Below, piece after piece: positions 1-9,370 of a DNA stretch of 64,000 nt (position 1 is the first letter of the stretch; every line of letters starts with the position of its first letter). The stretch lies in assembly GCA_964590395.1 (NCBI GenBank), contig CAZPVT010000005.1:186001-250000 (forward strand). The letters run 5' to 3'. The DNA is from JAOABP01 sp964590395 (GTDB taxonomy: Bacteria > Hydrothermota > Tepidihabitantia > Tepidihabitantales > Tepidihabitantaceae). A program made the position numbers and the translations under genes. The notes below the pieces were generated by a model that had not been told where the DNA came from, made no database searches, and worked only from the letters and a program-made list of their open reading frames with translations.

Positions 1-2
1 TG

Positions 3-623
3 ACCGCAGCGCATGAGATTTACTCGGAGATAAAACGGATTCGTGAGAAGGGGAAAACGGTGGTGGTTTCAATGGGGACAGTTGCCGCTTCCGGTGGGTA
101 TTACATTGCCACGGGCGCGGATGCGATCGTTGCCAATCCCGGGACATTGACCGGTTCAATCGGGGTGATTATGGAGTTGCCGGTAGTGCGCGGATTCTTG
201 GATAAAATCGGTATGAAGGTTGAGGTGATTAAGTCCCGGGAGGCAAAGGATGTCGGTTCGCCTTTTCGGGAGATGAGCGAGCAAGATCGGAAAATTTTGC
301 AGGGCGTGGTCAGCGATGTGTATGAGCAGTTTGTTGACATCGTTGCGCGGGAACGAAAAATTCCATTGGACAGTCTGATGAGGATCGCAGATGGCCGGAT
401 AATGACTGGCAGACAGGCAAGACAGTTCGGACTGGTGGATACACTGGGAACGCTGGAAGATGCCAAGCAGATTTTGGCGGAGCGGTGTGGAATTAAGGGC
501 GAACCAAAATGGGTTAAATCCCAACCGAGGCTGAATTATCTATTGCGGCAATTTTTTGAGGAGATGACCGGCTGGCTACCGGCAAGGGGAGAAACACCCG
601 TGGTTTATTACCGCTGGTTTTAG
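3..623 (+). CDS. sppA: Signal peptide peptidase SppA, S49 family (5' end outside window)
   Basis: Membrane-bound serine protease that cleaves leftover signal peptides after secretion. The frame is open from base 3, so the N-terminal part and start codon lie upstream of the window. Seen: the S49 nucleophile motif AASGGYYIA, whose Ser follows AA, and the downstream Lys of the Ser-Lys dyad in SREAKDVGSPFR, followed by the usual S49 helix (MSEQDRKILQ) and the IADGR..TGRQA..GLVD segment. The spacing of Ser and Lys within one domain matches the short, single-domain SppA of Bacillus type rather than the duplicated E. coli form. The gene ends one base before the convergent stop codon of the next, minus-strand gene. 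Family identity is clear; the membrane anchor cannot be seen. Confidence 0.93.
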   Translation, partial: TAAHEIYSEIKRIREKGKTVVVSMGTVAASGGYYIATGADAIVANPGTLTGSIGVIMELPVVRGFLDKIGMKVEVIKSREAKDVGSPFREMSEQDRKILQGVVSDVYEQFVDIVARERKIPLDSLMRIADGRIMTGRQARQFGLVDTLGTLEDAKQILAERCGIKGEPKWVKSQPRLNYLLRQFFEEMTGWLPARGETPVVYYRWF

Positions 624-624
624 T

Positions 625-1032
625 TTAACCACCGGAACCACCGGGGCCACCGATCAGCGGCTTGGGCCTGGTGGCGGTGCGGAGCAAGCGCCGGGTTTTA
701 GTCAATAACCGGTGGGCAAGGCGCAGGTTTTTCCCCATAGTTTTGATATCCGTGGTTTGTTTGTTTTTTTCGATCAGGTCGCGTGCCTGATTTAATTGCG
801 CCTCCGCTTCGGTAATTAACTGGCTACTTCCCGGCGGTAAGGGAACAGCCCGTGCCTGGGCTAATCTGGCAAATAGTTCGTTGATGTTCTGTTCCGTCCT
901 TTGGGTCTGATATTGCAGGTCTTTAAACGTAATGATTTTACGCTGGGTTCTTTTGCCACCGAGTAGGAGAAATAGGGTGCCCACGACTACCAGGATGGCG
1001 GTAATTGTCCAAATGATCACTCTTATCTTCAC
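625..1032 (-). CDS. Small membrane-anchored protein with helical region, function unknown
   Basis: 135 residues, not recognised. One N-terminal membrane helix (about residues 5-25, WTITAILVVVGTLFLLL) is followed by a basic stretch and an amphipathic, Glu/Gln/Arg-rich helical region (about 35-120). The tail is glycine-rich (GGPGGSGG). Start is GTG at 1032 with a good Shine-Dalgarno (GAAGGAG) seven bases upstream. It lies downstream of secA and another small membrane protein of the same design (1095-1466), separated from that gene by a stable hairpin. N-in/C-out topology with a periplasmic coiled coil is likely by the positive-inside rule only if the basic tail is ignored, so orientation is uncertain. 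A role near the Sec translocon is only a guess from position. Confidence 0.72.
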   Translation of the reverse strand: MKIRVIIWTITAILVVVGTLFLLLGGKRTQRKIITFKDLQYQTQRTEQNINELFARLAQARAVPLPPGSSQLITEAEAQLNQARDLIEKNKQTTDIKTMGKNLRLAHRLLTKTRRLLRTATRPKPLIGGPGGSGG

Positions 1033-1051
1033 TGCGACTCCTTCGGTTTTT

Positions 1052-1083
1052 CGGGCAGGGGGTCATCGCGACACCCCTGCCCG
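1052..1083 (-). other. 3'-end hairpin, 10-bp stem
   Basis: Arms CGGGCAGGGG (1052-1061) and CCCCTGCCCG (1074-1083) with a 12-base loop, starting 11 bases after the stop of the minus-strand gene at 1095. No T-run follows on the minus strand (A-run instead), so this is not a canonical intrinsic terminator. A hairpin with nearly the same arms follows the subtilase gene at 9371-9398. It may protect or process the mRNA between the two small genes. Confidence 0.6.
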
Positions 1084-1094
1084 GTTACAAGTTA

Positions 1095-1466
1095 TTACCT
1101 TTTCTTCTTTGCTAACCGCTTGAGTTTTTTCACCTCTTTGATGTAGTCTTGGATCTCTTCGCGCTTTTTGGTGAGTTCTTCGGGTGTAGTTAGCGTTTGA
1201 AACTCCTGTAATGCGGTTTGCGCTTTGGCGATCAATTCTTGCGCTGCCGGCTGATCCTCGGGTGCGATGTCAGGGATGTCATCGTTTAGATTCTCAATCG
1301 TTTTAGTGAGACGTTTGACTTCCTTGGGAATGTCTTCAACTTCTACAACTCTTTTACCTATTCGGGCTTCCTGGGCACGTGTCCTAAGGACCCACACCGC
1401 CACGACGATGACGATGATGCCGAGAATCACATATAGTATGATTCGGCTGGTCGGGATTTTTGCCAT
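1095..1466 (-). CDS. Small membrane-anchored coiled-coil protein, function unknown
   Basis: 123 residues, not recognised. An N-terminal membrane helix (about 9-27, ILYVILGIIVIVVAVWVL) precedes a charged region predicted helical or coiled coil, rich in Glu and Lys, with two heptad-like segments: EVKRLTKTIENLNDDI and LTKKREEIQDYIKEVKKL. It ends in a basic tail (KRLAKKKR). Start ATG at 1466 has a strong Shine-Dalgarno (AGGAGG). Only 12 bases separate it from the secA stop, so it is translated from the secA transcript. It resembles the neighbouring 625-1032 product and the product of 61010-61528 in layout (short N-terminus, one helix, helical hairpin) but not obviously in sequence. Confidence 0.75.
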   Translation of the reverse strand: MAKIPTSRIILYVILGIIVIVVAVWVLRTRAQEARIGKRVVEVEDIPKEVKRLTKTIENLNDDIPDIAPEDQPAAQELIAKAQTALQEFQTLTTPEELTKKREEIQDYIKEVKKLKRLAKKKR

Positions 1467-1478
1467 TTCTCCTCCTTT

Positions 1479-4400
1479 TTATTTGTTTGCCTTGGTTTTG
1501 CTATTCGCAGAAGGTGCTGGTACCCTTCCGCAACAGTACTTGTGTTTTTTACCTGAACCACAGGGGCAGGGATCGTTCCGCCCCACCTTGGGCGTCTGCC
1601 GGCGAAGTGTCCTGCCAGTGGATGACGCTGTTTGAGAAGTCGCTTCGCCAGCGGTTTCCGGTTTGAATGCCCGAACTGACATCCGGCTCGGTTGACCGAG
1701 TCGGTCTTCACCGCTCTTCGGATCAACCCGGAAGAGAACTCTTAAGGCGTTCTGATAAAACTCCTGCATTGTTTCACTGAATAGCCGAAAGGACTCCTGT
1801 TTATACTCAACAAGTGGGTCTTTTTGACCATAAGCCTGCAGTCCAATCCCTTCGCGCAGAATGTCCAGTTGATGCAGATGGTCACGCCACGCCTCATCCA
1901 GGGTTGCAAGAAACACCCGACGACACCATTCAGTAAATAACTCAACGCCGATCTCCTGTGCCAAGTCTGTGTAGCGCTGCTTGCCACTATTTAAAAGATA
2001 CTCTTTTAACTGCTGTTGGTCAAGATATTCGTTGCTTTGTTGAATCGTCGAGATGTCGGTTAAAAATGTTTTTAGCATTGCCTCGCGGAGTCTGTCCCAG
2101 TTCCACCCTTGAGATTTGCGTTCAGGAGCAAAATGCTGGATCAGCAGGTCAACATAGGCCTCCAGGATGTCATTGAAGACCCCGGTCAGGTCTCGTTCTT
2201 TGAGAATGGTGTCCCGGAGAGTGTAAATTACCTCGCGCTGACGGTTCATCACATCATCATATTCCAAGAGGTGGCGGCGGATTTCCGCGTTGCGAATTTC
2301 CACCCGTTTCTGGGCATTGGCGATAACCTTAGTTACCAGACGATTCTCCACAGGTTCGTCTTCCTTGGGTGCCCAGCGGTCGATGATCGCTGCCATCCGG
2401 TCGCTGCCAAAAAGACGAAGGAGATCATCTTCAAAAGACAGGAAGAAGCGTGATGAACCAGGGTCTCCCTGACGACCTGATCTGCCGCGTAATTGGTCGT
2501 CAATCCGGCGTGCCTCATGCCGTTCTGTGCCAATTACATAAAGACCGCACGGCACCTCTTCATAACAGCGATCGGGTTTTTCCTCCCAGTAGGGACATTT
2601 GCCGTCGTGGGAGATCAGATAACATCTTTCACCTTTTACAACACCTTTGCCAAGTTTTATGTCGGTGCCCCTTCCTGCCATATTGGTTGCGATGGTTACC
2701 GCACCGGGTTCACCAGCATGAGCAATTATCTGGCTCTCTGCTTCGTGATTTTTGGCATTGAGAATGGAGTAGCGGATGCCAGTTGGCCGTAATAAGCGAT
2801 CCAGTTCTTCCGAAGCTTGAACCGAGGTGGTGCCGACAAGGATTGGTCGGTCCAGTTTGTGCCATTTGAGGATCTCTTTGACTATCGCCTGATACTTTGC
2901 CTTCTTTGTTCGAAATACGACATCCGGATGGTCAATCCTTCTAACTGGTGCATTGGTGGGGATTTCAATTGCCTCCAGTTTATAGACATTGTAGAGTTCG
3001 GCGGCAATGCTCATTGCGGTACCGGACATACCAGCAAGTTTTTTATACATCCGGAAATAGTTTTGCAGGGTAATAGTGCCGAAGGTCTGGGTTTCTTCGC
3101 GTACCTGCACTTGTTCCTTTGCTTCTAGGGCCTCGTGTAAGCCGTCAGAGAACCTTCTGCCCGGCATCAGTCTGCCGGTGAACTCGTCAACGATCACCAC
3201 CTGACCATCTGGTGTAAGCACATAATCAACATCTTTTTCAAAAAGGGCATAGGCTTTTAAAAGCGCCGCGATATTAGCCAGACGCTCACTCTTTTCCGCA
3301 TATTTACGGTAGGTTTCTTCTTTCCGTTTTGCCTTTTCCTGTGGTGAGAGGGTGGGGTCGATATCCCATTTGGAAAGTTCGGTGCTTAAATCCGGTAAAA
3401 CGAACATATCCGGGTCGTGGGGTGAGAGGGCGGCACGTCCCTTGTCGGTCAATTCAACCGAATGGTCCCGTTCATCAATGACAAAGAAGAGTCCCGCATC
3501 GACCTCGGGGAGTTTTTTGTCGCGACGGATGATGCCGTCAGTCTGGTCAATCGTTCTTTTGACACCTTCTTCCTGCTGGACGCGCAGCAAGCGCCGGTTT
3601 TTTGGGGAGCCGCGCAAAGCCTGGAGAAATTTTACTCCGGCTTCAAAGTTTTTGCCTAAGCGCCACAGGCGTTCCCCTTCGTCGACGATGCGGTCAACTA
3701 AACGGTCCTGTTCACGAAAGAGACGGTTGACCATCGGCACCAGTTCTTGAAGTTGTTTTTGTTTGGAGAAGCCAACCGGGCCAGAGATGATTAATGGTGT
3801 GCGGGCTTCATCAACCAGTATTATATCGACTTCGTCAATGATTGCGTAATGATGACCGCGTTGGACTTTGTCTTTGTAGGCAAGCACCATGTTGTCGCGC
3901 AGATAGTCAAAGCCGAATTCGTTGTTTGTGCCGTAGGTGATATCACAGACATACTGGGGCCGGCGTTCATCCGGGGTCATTCCGGTCTGAATATAACCAA
4001 CGGTTAATCCCAGCGATTCATAAATCGGTCCCATCCATTCCCGATCCCGCCGGGCGAGGTAGTCGTTAACGGTTACCAGGTGACAGCCTTTCTTTTCCAG
4101 CGCATTGAGATATAGCGGCATTGTTGCCACCAGGGTTTTACCCTCACCGGTTTTCATCTCTGCTACCTTACCTTCGTGGAGCACAATGCCGCCGATCAGT
4201 TGGACATCAAACGGTACCATATCCCAGGTAATCTCTTGGTTGGTTACGGTCCACTTTTTGCCGAACAGCCGGCGACAGGCTTCTTTTACCAGTGCAAATG
4301 CCTCGGGTAAAATCGCTTCCAGTGATTCTCCGTCATCTATTCGTTTGACGAACTCCTCGGTTTTTTTGGGGAGATCTTCATCACTGAGCGAGTGAAAATC

Positions 4401-4496
4401 TTCGTAGATGGCGTTGATTTCTGCTACCTTTTGCCGAAGACGTTTGACCTCTCTTTCACTTTTGGTCGGGATAAATTTTTTCAGTAGCGATACCAT
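1479..4496 (-). CDS. secA: Preprotein translocase ATPase SecA
   Basis: Motor ATPase that drives secretory proteins through SecYEG. 1005 residues, longer than the usual 840-900. Seen: Walker A MKTGEGKT (Lys120), the SecA signature helicase segment with IIDEVDIILVDEARTPLIISG-like DEAD region near residue 210, motif III-VI segments (TNMAGRGTDIKLG, GRSGRQGDPGSS), and a C-terminal zinc-binding tail CPCGSGKKHKYCC for SecB/ribosome contact. The extra length sits between about residues 240 and 400, before the second nucleotide-binding fold, as an insertion rich in Arg and Asp. Such an insertion is known in Bacteroidetes-like SecA. Start ATG at 4496 has no Shine-Dalgarno; a TTTACA-17-TAAAAT promoter places the 5' end about three bases upstream. 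Confidence 0.97.
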   Translation of the reverse strand: MVSLLKKFIPTKSEREVKRLRQKVAEINAIYEDFHSLSDEDLPKKTEEFVKRIDDGESLEAILPEAFALVKEACRRLFGKKWTVTNQEITWDMVPFDVQLIGGIVLHEGKVAEMKTGEGKTLVATMPLYLNALEKKGCHLVTVNDYLARRDREWMGPIYESLGLTVGYIQTGMTPDERRPQYVCDITYGTNNEFGFDYLRDNMVLAYKDKVQRGHHYAIIDEVDIILVDEARTPLIISGPVGFSKQKQLQELVPMVNRLFREQDRLVDRIVDEGERLWRLGKNFEAGVKFLQALRGSPKNRRLLRVQQEEGVKRTIDQTDGIIRRDKKLPEVDAGLFFVIDERDHSVELTDKGRAALSPHDPDMFVLPDLSTELSKWDIDPTLSPQEKAKRKEETYRKYAEKSERLANIAALLKAYALFEKDVDYVLTPDGQVVIVDEFTGRLMPGRRFSDGLHEALEAKEQVQVREETQTFGTITLQNYFRMYKKLAGMSGTAMSIAAELYNVYKLEAIEIPTNAPVRRIDHPDVVFRTKKAKYQAIVKEILKWHKLDRPILVGTTSVQASEELDRLLRPTGIRYSILNAKNHEAESQIIAHAGEPGAVTIATNMAGRGTDIKLGKGVVKGERCYLISHDGKCPYWEEKPDRCYEEVPCGLYVIGTERHEARRIDDQLRGRSGRQGDPGSSRFFLSFEDDLLRLFGSDRMAAIIDRWAPKEDEPVENRLVTKVIANAQKRVEIRNAEIRRHLLEYDDVMNRQREVIYTLRDTILKERDLTGVFNDILEAYVDLLIQHFAPERKSQGWNWDRLREAMLKTFLTDISTIQQSNEYLDQQQLKEYLLNSGKQRYTDLAQEIGVELFTEWCRRVFLATLDEAWRDHLHQLDILREGIGLQAYGQKDPLVEYKQESFRLFSETMQEFYQNALRVLFRVDPKSGEDRLGQPSRMSVRAFKPETAGEATSQTASSTGRTLRRQTPKVGRNDPCPCGSGKKHKYCCGRVPAPSANSKTKANK

Positions 4497-4505
4497 TTAG
4501 CAAAA

Positions 4506-4534
4506 ATTTTAAGGTTAAAATGATGATTTGTAAA
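4506..4534 (-). promoter_or_regulatory. secA promoter (near-leaderless)
   Basis: On the minus strand, TTTACA (4529-4534) and TAAAAT (4506-4511) are separated by 17 bases. Predicted transcription start is about 4499, three bases before the ATG. It lies in the 47-base gap after the HEAT-protein gene, so secA can be transcribed independently. Confidence 0.5.
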
Positions 4535-4543
4535 GATTTGACA

Positions 4544-6286
4544 TCAGCTGAGTTTACGTAGGGCGCGTTCCATCGCCTGCTTCACTTCGTTAAATCCTTC
4601 ACGGCTGAGCGCGGTTTTTAGTGCTGGTATTGCTGATGGATCACCGATGTCGGCAAGTGCCTTGGCAGCGGCTTTGCGCACATCCTGGCTGGCATCAGAA
4701 AGGGCAATACAGAGGTCCTGGACCGCTACCGGGGAGCGGATTTTGCCGAGGGTTTTTACTGCTTCTAATCTAATTTCAACTCGTTGGTCGCGCAGGCGGG
4801 GCAAAAGACATTCTACTGCCTGACTGCCGGCTTCTGCCAGAGCACCCCACTCTTGTCGGGCACAAAAAAACAGTAGCCTCAGCTTTGGTTCGGTCGGAAT
4901 TACCCTTTGGGCAACCAGTGCTTCGGCTGCCGCTTTGCGAACTGCGGCATCCTCATCGGCTAATGCCTGAATCAGAGCGGGGGTATTTTGAGATGAGGTA
5001 GTAAAATTCAATCCCAGGGCAAAAGCGGCAAATTCGCGCGCATTGGGGTTGGTTTCACTTATAAGCATATGAGCAAGTTTTTCGTCGGCGTTAGGGTATG
5101 TTTTAGGGGTGATGGCGCGGGCAGCGGCATTACGAACCTCGAGATCGCCGTCGCGTAGCGCAAAAAGCAGTCTTTCCAGCGCTATATTTCTGGTGGTAGG
5201 CGTGGTATTTTCTGGTAGCCGGGCAAGTGCAGAAGCGGCACGCACCCTGACTTCCATTTCTAAATCGTCAAGTGCAAGGAGAAGCAGTTTGACCGCACTT
5301 TCCGGATTAAAGGTTAGCAATTTTCCCGCGGTTGCCCCGATGACGGCAATTTTTAGTTCCGTAGGTTCATCAGGATGAGAAAAAATCTCACCGTACCTTG
5401 CCAGTGCCCGTTCCGGATTTATTACCGCAAGTCGTTCCAGTGCCAGTGCCTGAAGGTATGTCAGCCCCTCTTCTGCCAGCCGGCGTTCAATCAGTTCATT
5501 CAACTCCATTGGGTCCTCTGTGCTTAATATCAGTTTTTCTAATTCTTTTTCCGCTTGGTGCTTATCGTTTTCTGTCGCGGTGAATTTTGTCTGGGTTAGA
5601 TAGAAATTAAGCACTTGTTCGGTTGTCCGGGGTTGGAAATTCCGCTGTTTAAGTACCTGCAAGGCAATCATCCTTTCTTGTGGCTGGGCGGAAAGCAGAC
5701 GACCAAGTAGCTCATGTTCCAGTGTTGGTGATTTACTATTTGCCAGTGCCGTCAGGGTATATTGATACAGTTCATATAAAAAAAGGCAGTTTTTAAAATG
5801 AACGTGGAATTCTTTATCAATCTCCTTGATTTCCTCATTCATCGTTTGCTTAATCTGCTCAATTTCAACGGGATTTCCGCCGCGCCGTCGCACTTCGGCA
5901 ATGCTTTTTTCATAGCCACTAACCACTCTTGCCAGTAGTGTTAACCGAACCCGGCTGACCACCTTTTCCACCAAACCAAGCTCAGTTTCAGCATTTTCCC
6001 ATTTGAAATCCGATTCATTTGTTGGGAACTTAGCCTTTAAGGGTGGAGAGGGTAAGCCACTGAGAATACGAAACAGAAATTCAATATCGTCTTCGGTTCC
6101 AGACTCTGCCTTGGCAGTTAAGACCTGTTTTAACTTAACTAACTCTTGGTTTAGACGATGGGAAAAGTCGCGCAGTTTTTCTGCTACTTCCGGACGGTTG
6201 AGATCCACAGTTTCGAAAAGCCGCCAATGGGATAATAATTCTAAGAGCTTATCTTCTGGTTTTGTTCTTTTCAGCAGCCATCTCAT
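4544..6286 (-). CDS. HEAT-repeat protein, function unknown
   Basis: 580 residues. No signal peptide or membrane helix. The N-terminal 230 residues are helical without obvious repeats. From about 270 onward come degenerate HEAT/PBS-lyase-like repeats of about 30 residues (for example DLEMEVRVRAASALARLP, DGDLEVRNAAARAI, DEDAAVRKAAAEAL, DQRVEIRLEAVKTLGKI, DASQDVRKAAAKALADIG), ending with DPSAIPALKTALSREG. Such solenoids are protein-interaction scaffolds; some PBS-lyase-type repeats assist cofactor or enzyme complexes. Located directly upstream of secA on the same strand. The ATG at 6286 has no Shine-Dalgarno and lies two bases from the predicted transcription start. A second, unrelated-length HEAT protein is at 48834-50426. 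Confidence 0.88.
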   Translation of the reverse strand: MRWLLKRTKPEDKLLELLSHWRLFETVDLNRPEVAEKLRDFSHRLNQELVKLKQVLTAKAESGTEDDIEFLFRILSGLPSPPLKAKFPTNESDFKWENAETELGLVEKVVSRVRLTLLARVVSGYEKSIAEVRRRGGNPVEIEQIKQTMNEEIKEIDKEFHVHFKNCLFLYELYQYTLTALANSKSPTLEHELLGRLLSAQPQERMIALQVLKQRNFQPRTTEQVLNFYLTQTKFTATENDKHQAEKELEKLILSTEDPMELNELIERRLAEEGLTYLQALALERLAVINPERALARYGEIFSHPDEPTELKIAVIGATAGKLLTFNPESAVKLLLLALDDLEMEVRVRAASALARLPENTTPTTRNIALERLLFALRDGDLEVRNAAARAITPKTYPNADEKLAHMLISETNPNAREFAAFALGLNFTTSSQNTPALIQALADEDAAVRKAAAEALVAQRVIPTEPKLRLLFFCARQEWGALAEAGSQAVECLLPRLRDQRVEIRLEAVKTLGKIRSPVAVQDLCIALSDASQDVRKAAAKALADIGDPSAIPALKTALSREGFNEVKQAMERALRKLS

Positions 6287-6294
6287 TTTTGATT

Positions 6295-6322
6295 AGGTTA
6301 TCACTGATAAAGAAAAAATCAA
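6295..6322 (-). promoter_or_regulatory. Promoter of HEAT-protein/secA operon (leaderless)
   Basis: Minus strand TTGATT (6317-6322), 16-base spacer, TAACCT (6295-6300). Predicted start about 6288, two bases before the ATG at 6286, which lacks a Shine-Dalgarno. Confidence 0.5.
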
Positions 6323-6389
6323 GACGAGTAGGTGCTAAAATTTAAGTAATGGCTGTTTTCGGTATTATTAAGGAGAAACAGTGCCAATG

Positions 6390-6417
6390 TTGACCTAAGT
6401 GATATTGAAGTTAATAT
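6390..6417 (+). promoter_or_regulatory. Promoter of the subtilase gene
   Basis: TTGACC (6390-6395), 16-base spacer, TAATAT (6412-6417): the same hexamers and spacing as the tRNA promoter at 9418. Predicted start about 6424 gives a 25-base leader holding AAGGAGG before the GTG start. Confidence 0.6.
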
Positions 6418-6448
6418 TTTTATACTAAAAGCCAAAAAGGAGGTAGCA

Positions 6449-9352
6449 GTGGTTAAGGTAGTGGTAGTGTTAATGATGTTGTTAGTGAGTTTGGGGTTCG
6501 GGCTGATCAGTCCGGATCTTCAGGCTCGTTTGGCGACGGCAGCGATGGATGCTCGTCTGCCGGTGCAGATTGTGTTGAAGCGGCAGTTTGATGTTGAGGA
6601 GTTGAATGCGCTGGTTAGCGGTTTACCGCGGCGGGAGCGACGGGTGCTGGTGGCGCGGACGTTGCAGGATTTTGCTCAGCGGGAGCAGGCAGGTCTACTT
6701 GAGTATTTAAAGGAGAAGGAGCGGGTAGGGTTAGTGGCGGACATTAGGACAATGTGGATTGTGAATGCGGTTTACTGTGAGGCGACGCCGGCGGTGATTC
6801 GGGAGGTAGCGCAGCGGGCAGAGGTACACTATGTTGAGTATGATTTAGTGCACTGTCCGGATTTATTGGTGAAGCCGAGGGAGGTAGGGTCGGGTGGTTA
6901 TGAGGTCACCTGGGGTGTGCAGAAGATAAGGGCGCCGGAAGTTTGGACCCAGGGTTACACTGGTCAGGGTGTGGTGTGCGGGCACATTGATACGGGTTGT
7001 GATTACACCCATCCGGATCTGGCGGATCATATGTGGGAGGATCCGAACTATCCTCGCCATGGTTGGAATTTTGAGAACAACAACAATGATCCGATGGATG
7101 TGCAGGGTCATGGGACGCATACGGCTGGGACGGTGGCGAGTGATGGGACGAGTGGGAGTCAGTGTGGTGTGGCGCCAGATGCGCGGATAATGGTGTGCCG
7201 GGTGAGGACGGTAGCGGATTCGGTGGCGGAGAGTCAGTGCTGGCAGGCGATGCAGTTTGTGGTTTCGCCGCCTCTGTCTCCGGAGAATGGCGCGGATCTG
7301 TACACAATGTCTTTGGGGTGGCAGATCTCCTGGAATCCGCGTCAGGCGACCTGGCGACAGGTGGCGGACAATGTGAATGCGGCAGGGGTGATTCAGATCA
7401 TCGCAGCGGGCAATGAGCGGTATCTCAATCCACCCAACTCCTTACGTTGTCCGGGTAATGTGCCGCCGCCTTGGTGGAATCCGCAGAACAGTGGGCAGGG
7501 TGCGCTTTCCGGGGTGATTTCAATCGGAGCGACCGACTCACTGGATGCGATTGCGAGTTTTTCCAGTCGCGGTCCGGTTACCTGGCAGAATGTGGCGCCG
7601 TATAATGACTATCCGTATCCGCCGGGTTTGACCAAGCCGGATGTGAGTGCACCGGGAGTGGCGGTGAAGTCCTGTCGGGTTGGTGGTGGTTATGTGGAGA
7701 TGGATGGAACTTCGATGGCGACACCACACACCGCGGGTGTGGCCTGTCTGATGCTTTCGAAGAATCCGAATCTCAGTCCGATGGTGGTGGACTCAATTCT
7801 TGAGGTCACCGCGGTGGATTTGGGCACTCCGGGCAAGGATAACGACTTTGGTGCAGGTAGAATTGATGCGCTGGTAGCGGTGAACCATATAACCGGTTCT
7901 GGCGGTCCGATGCTATTTCTGCGTAATATGGTGGTGCATGATTCACCACCCGGCGGCAACAACAACGGTCGGGTAGACCCTGGTGAACAGGCGCGGCTCA
8001 GGATTACCTTGCGCAACTCTGGTGGTGCGGCTTGCAACAACACGGTCGGGGTGTTTCGTGCCTTTGACAGCCGGTTAACGGTTACCGACTCACTGGGTAG
8101 TTGGGGCAACATTCCGGCTGGTGAGGAACGAACCAATACCACAGATCCAATTGGGGTGATGGCGCAGGGAACAATACCGCCAGGCTCCAACATCGCTTGT
8201 ACCCTGTTTGTCTCGGGCGATAGTGCCGATTATCAGACGAAAATAGCGATTGCGCTACGTGTCGGTGAGCCACCACCTCAGCCGGGAACGGTTATCTGGG
8301 GACCAAAGGTTTGTCCGGGTATGCCAAGCGACTGGGGTCTGTATGGCGTTGCATATAACCGTCAGGATAATCTAATTTACTGTGTTTATTTCTTTGGCAC
8401 AGCACTTTATAAATACACCTCGGACAGTTCCCTGCAATCACAGGGTACGGTACCAATTCCTGAGGATTCCTGTACCGATATCTACTATTGTTCGTATGAT
8501 AATACATTCTGGCTGATTGCTAATCCACCGAAGCGCGTCTACAAGATTACACCTACCGGCTCAGTGATTCGGTACTTCACCGTTCCGCAGGCAGAGTATC
8601 CCTGTGGTGTGGCAGAGGATGAGGAGCGGCATCTGGTGTATGTGAGCGATCGACGCAGTACTACCAATCAGCAGCGGATTTTTGTCTATGATACGATAGG
8701 GAATATTCTGGATACCATTATTCATCCGGTTGCCGGGTACTATGGTACGAGATGCCTATCAATGGATCACCGTTCGCCGAGCAATACACCATCAATTCTG
8801 AATATGTACACCTGGTTTGACGCAAGCGGCACAGCCTTGGATTCCTGTGCGATGTTGGAAATCGACCGGGTTAATGGTACGCTCCGCAATCGCTTCCGCT
8901 TTACCAATACCGAGTGGAATATGAGGGGTATTGAATACGACCCTCGAGATGGCTCATACTGGGTAACGATAATGCAGTACAGCTCAGGTTCCAATAATAT
9001 GATTCTGAAGGTGGTCGGGTTTAATATGGGTGCGGTAGGCTTGGCTGAGGATTATAGAAGTTTACCTGAGCAGTTGGGTTGGCTAAAGACGTCTGCCAAA
9101 CCAAATCCCGCTACGGGTCGCACGGTTCTTTCAGTTTCAGTTCCGCAACCGGGAAATGTCGATCTGCAAATTTTTGACAATGCTGGTCGGCTGGTGAGAG
9201 ATTTAGTTCGAACGAAATTTGTAACCACCCAGGCGGAATTTGTTTGGGACGGGCGGGACGATTATGGCAATGAGGTGGCGCGTGGTGTTTATTTCTATCG
9301 GGTAAAATCGGCAAACTGCGAGCAGTTAGGCAAAGTGGTTCTGACACGTTGA
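6449..9352 (+). CDS. Secreted subtilisin-like serine protease (S8) with C-terminal sorting domain
   Basis: 967 residues. A signal peptide (about 1-26, VVVVLMMLLVSLGFGLI) and an I9-like propeptide region (about 30-150) precede the S8 catalytic domain. The triad is complete: Asp181 in HIDTGCD, His221 in GHGTHTAGT, Ser422 in GTSMATPHTAG; the oxyanion Asn is in AAGNERYL. After about residue 480 come a CARDB/Ig-like region (NNNGRVDPGEQARL), a propeller-like region and a C-terminal FlgD-like domain (about 885-967: NAGRLVRDL, WDGRDDYGNEVARGVYFYR). That domain type is a type IX-like secretion/sorting signal in FCB bacteria and is common in WOR-3 relatives. The start is GTG at 6449 after AAGGAGG. Codon choice in the first 1 kb is strikingly rich in GTG/GCG. 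Likely degrades extracellular protein for nutrition. Confidence 0.93.
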   Translation: MVKVVVVLMMLLVSLGFGLISPDLQARLATAAMDARLPVQIVLKRQFDVEELNALVSGLPRRERRVLVARTLQDFAQREQAGLLEYLKEKERVGLVADIRTMWIVNAVYCEATPAVIREVAQRAEVHYVEYDLVHCPDLLVKPREVGSGGYEVTWGVQKIRAPEVWTQGYTGQGVVCGHIDTGCDYTHPDLADHMWEDPNYPRHGWNFENNNNDPMDVQGHGTHTAGTVASDGTSGSQCGVAPDARIMVCRVRTVADSVAESQCWQAMQFVVSPPLSPENGADLYTMSLGWQISWNPRQATWRQVADNVNAAGVIQIIAAGNERYLNPPNSLRCPGNVPPPWWNPQNSGQGALSGVISIGATDSLDAIASFSSRGPVTWQNVAPYNDYPYPPGLTKPDVSAPGVAVKSCRVGGGYVEMDGTSMATPHTAGVACLMLSKNPNLSPMVVDSILEVTAVDLGTPGKDNDFGAGRIDALVAVNHITGSGGPMLFLRNMVVHDSPPGGNNNGRVDPGEQARLRITLRNSGGAACNNTVGVFRAFDSRLTVTDSLGSWGNIPAGEERTNTTDPIGVMAQGTIPPGSNIACTLFVSGDSADYQTKIAIALRVGEPPPQPGTVIWGPKVCPGMPSDWGLYGVAYNRQDNLIYCVYFFGTALYKYTSDSSLQSQGTVPIPEDSCTDIYYCSYDNTFWLIANPPKRVYKITPTGSVIRYFTVPQAEYPCGVAEDEERHLVYVSDRRSTTNQQRIFVYDTIGNILDTIIHPVAGYYGTRCLSMDHRSPSNTPSILNMYTWFDASGTALDSCAMLEIDRVNGTLRNRFRFTNTEWNMRGIEYDPRDGSYWVTIMQYSSGSNNMILKVVGFNMGAVGLAEDYRSLPEQLGWLKTSAKPNPATGRTVLSVSVPQPGNVDLQIFDNAGRLVRDLVRTKFVTTQAEFVWDGRDDYGNEVARGVYFYRVKSANCEQLGKVVLTR

Positions 9353-9370
9353 GGCATCAACGCCTTTCTA

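Noticed and set aside
6863..7416. Several long open frames inside the subtilase gene on both strands
   Set aside because: Shadow frames caused by the GTG/GCG-rich coding of the subtilase; His/Pro or Arg/Trp-rich translations with no motif.
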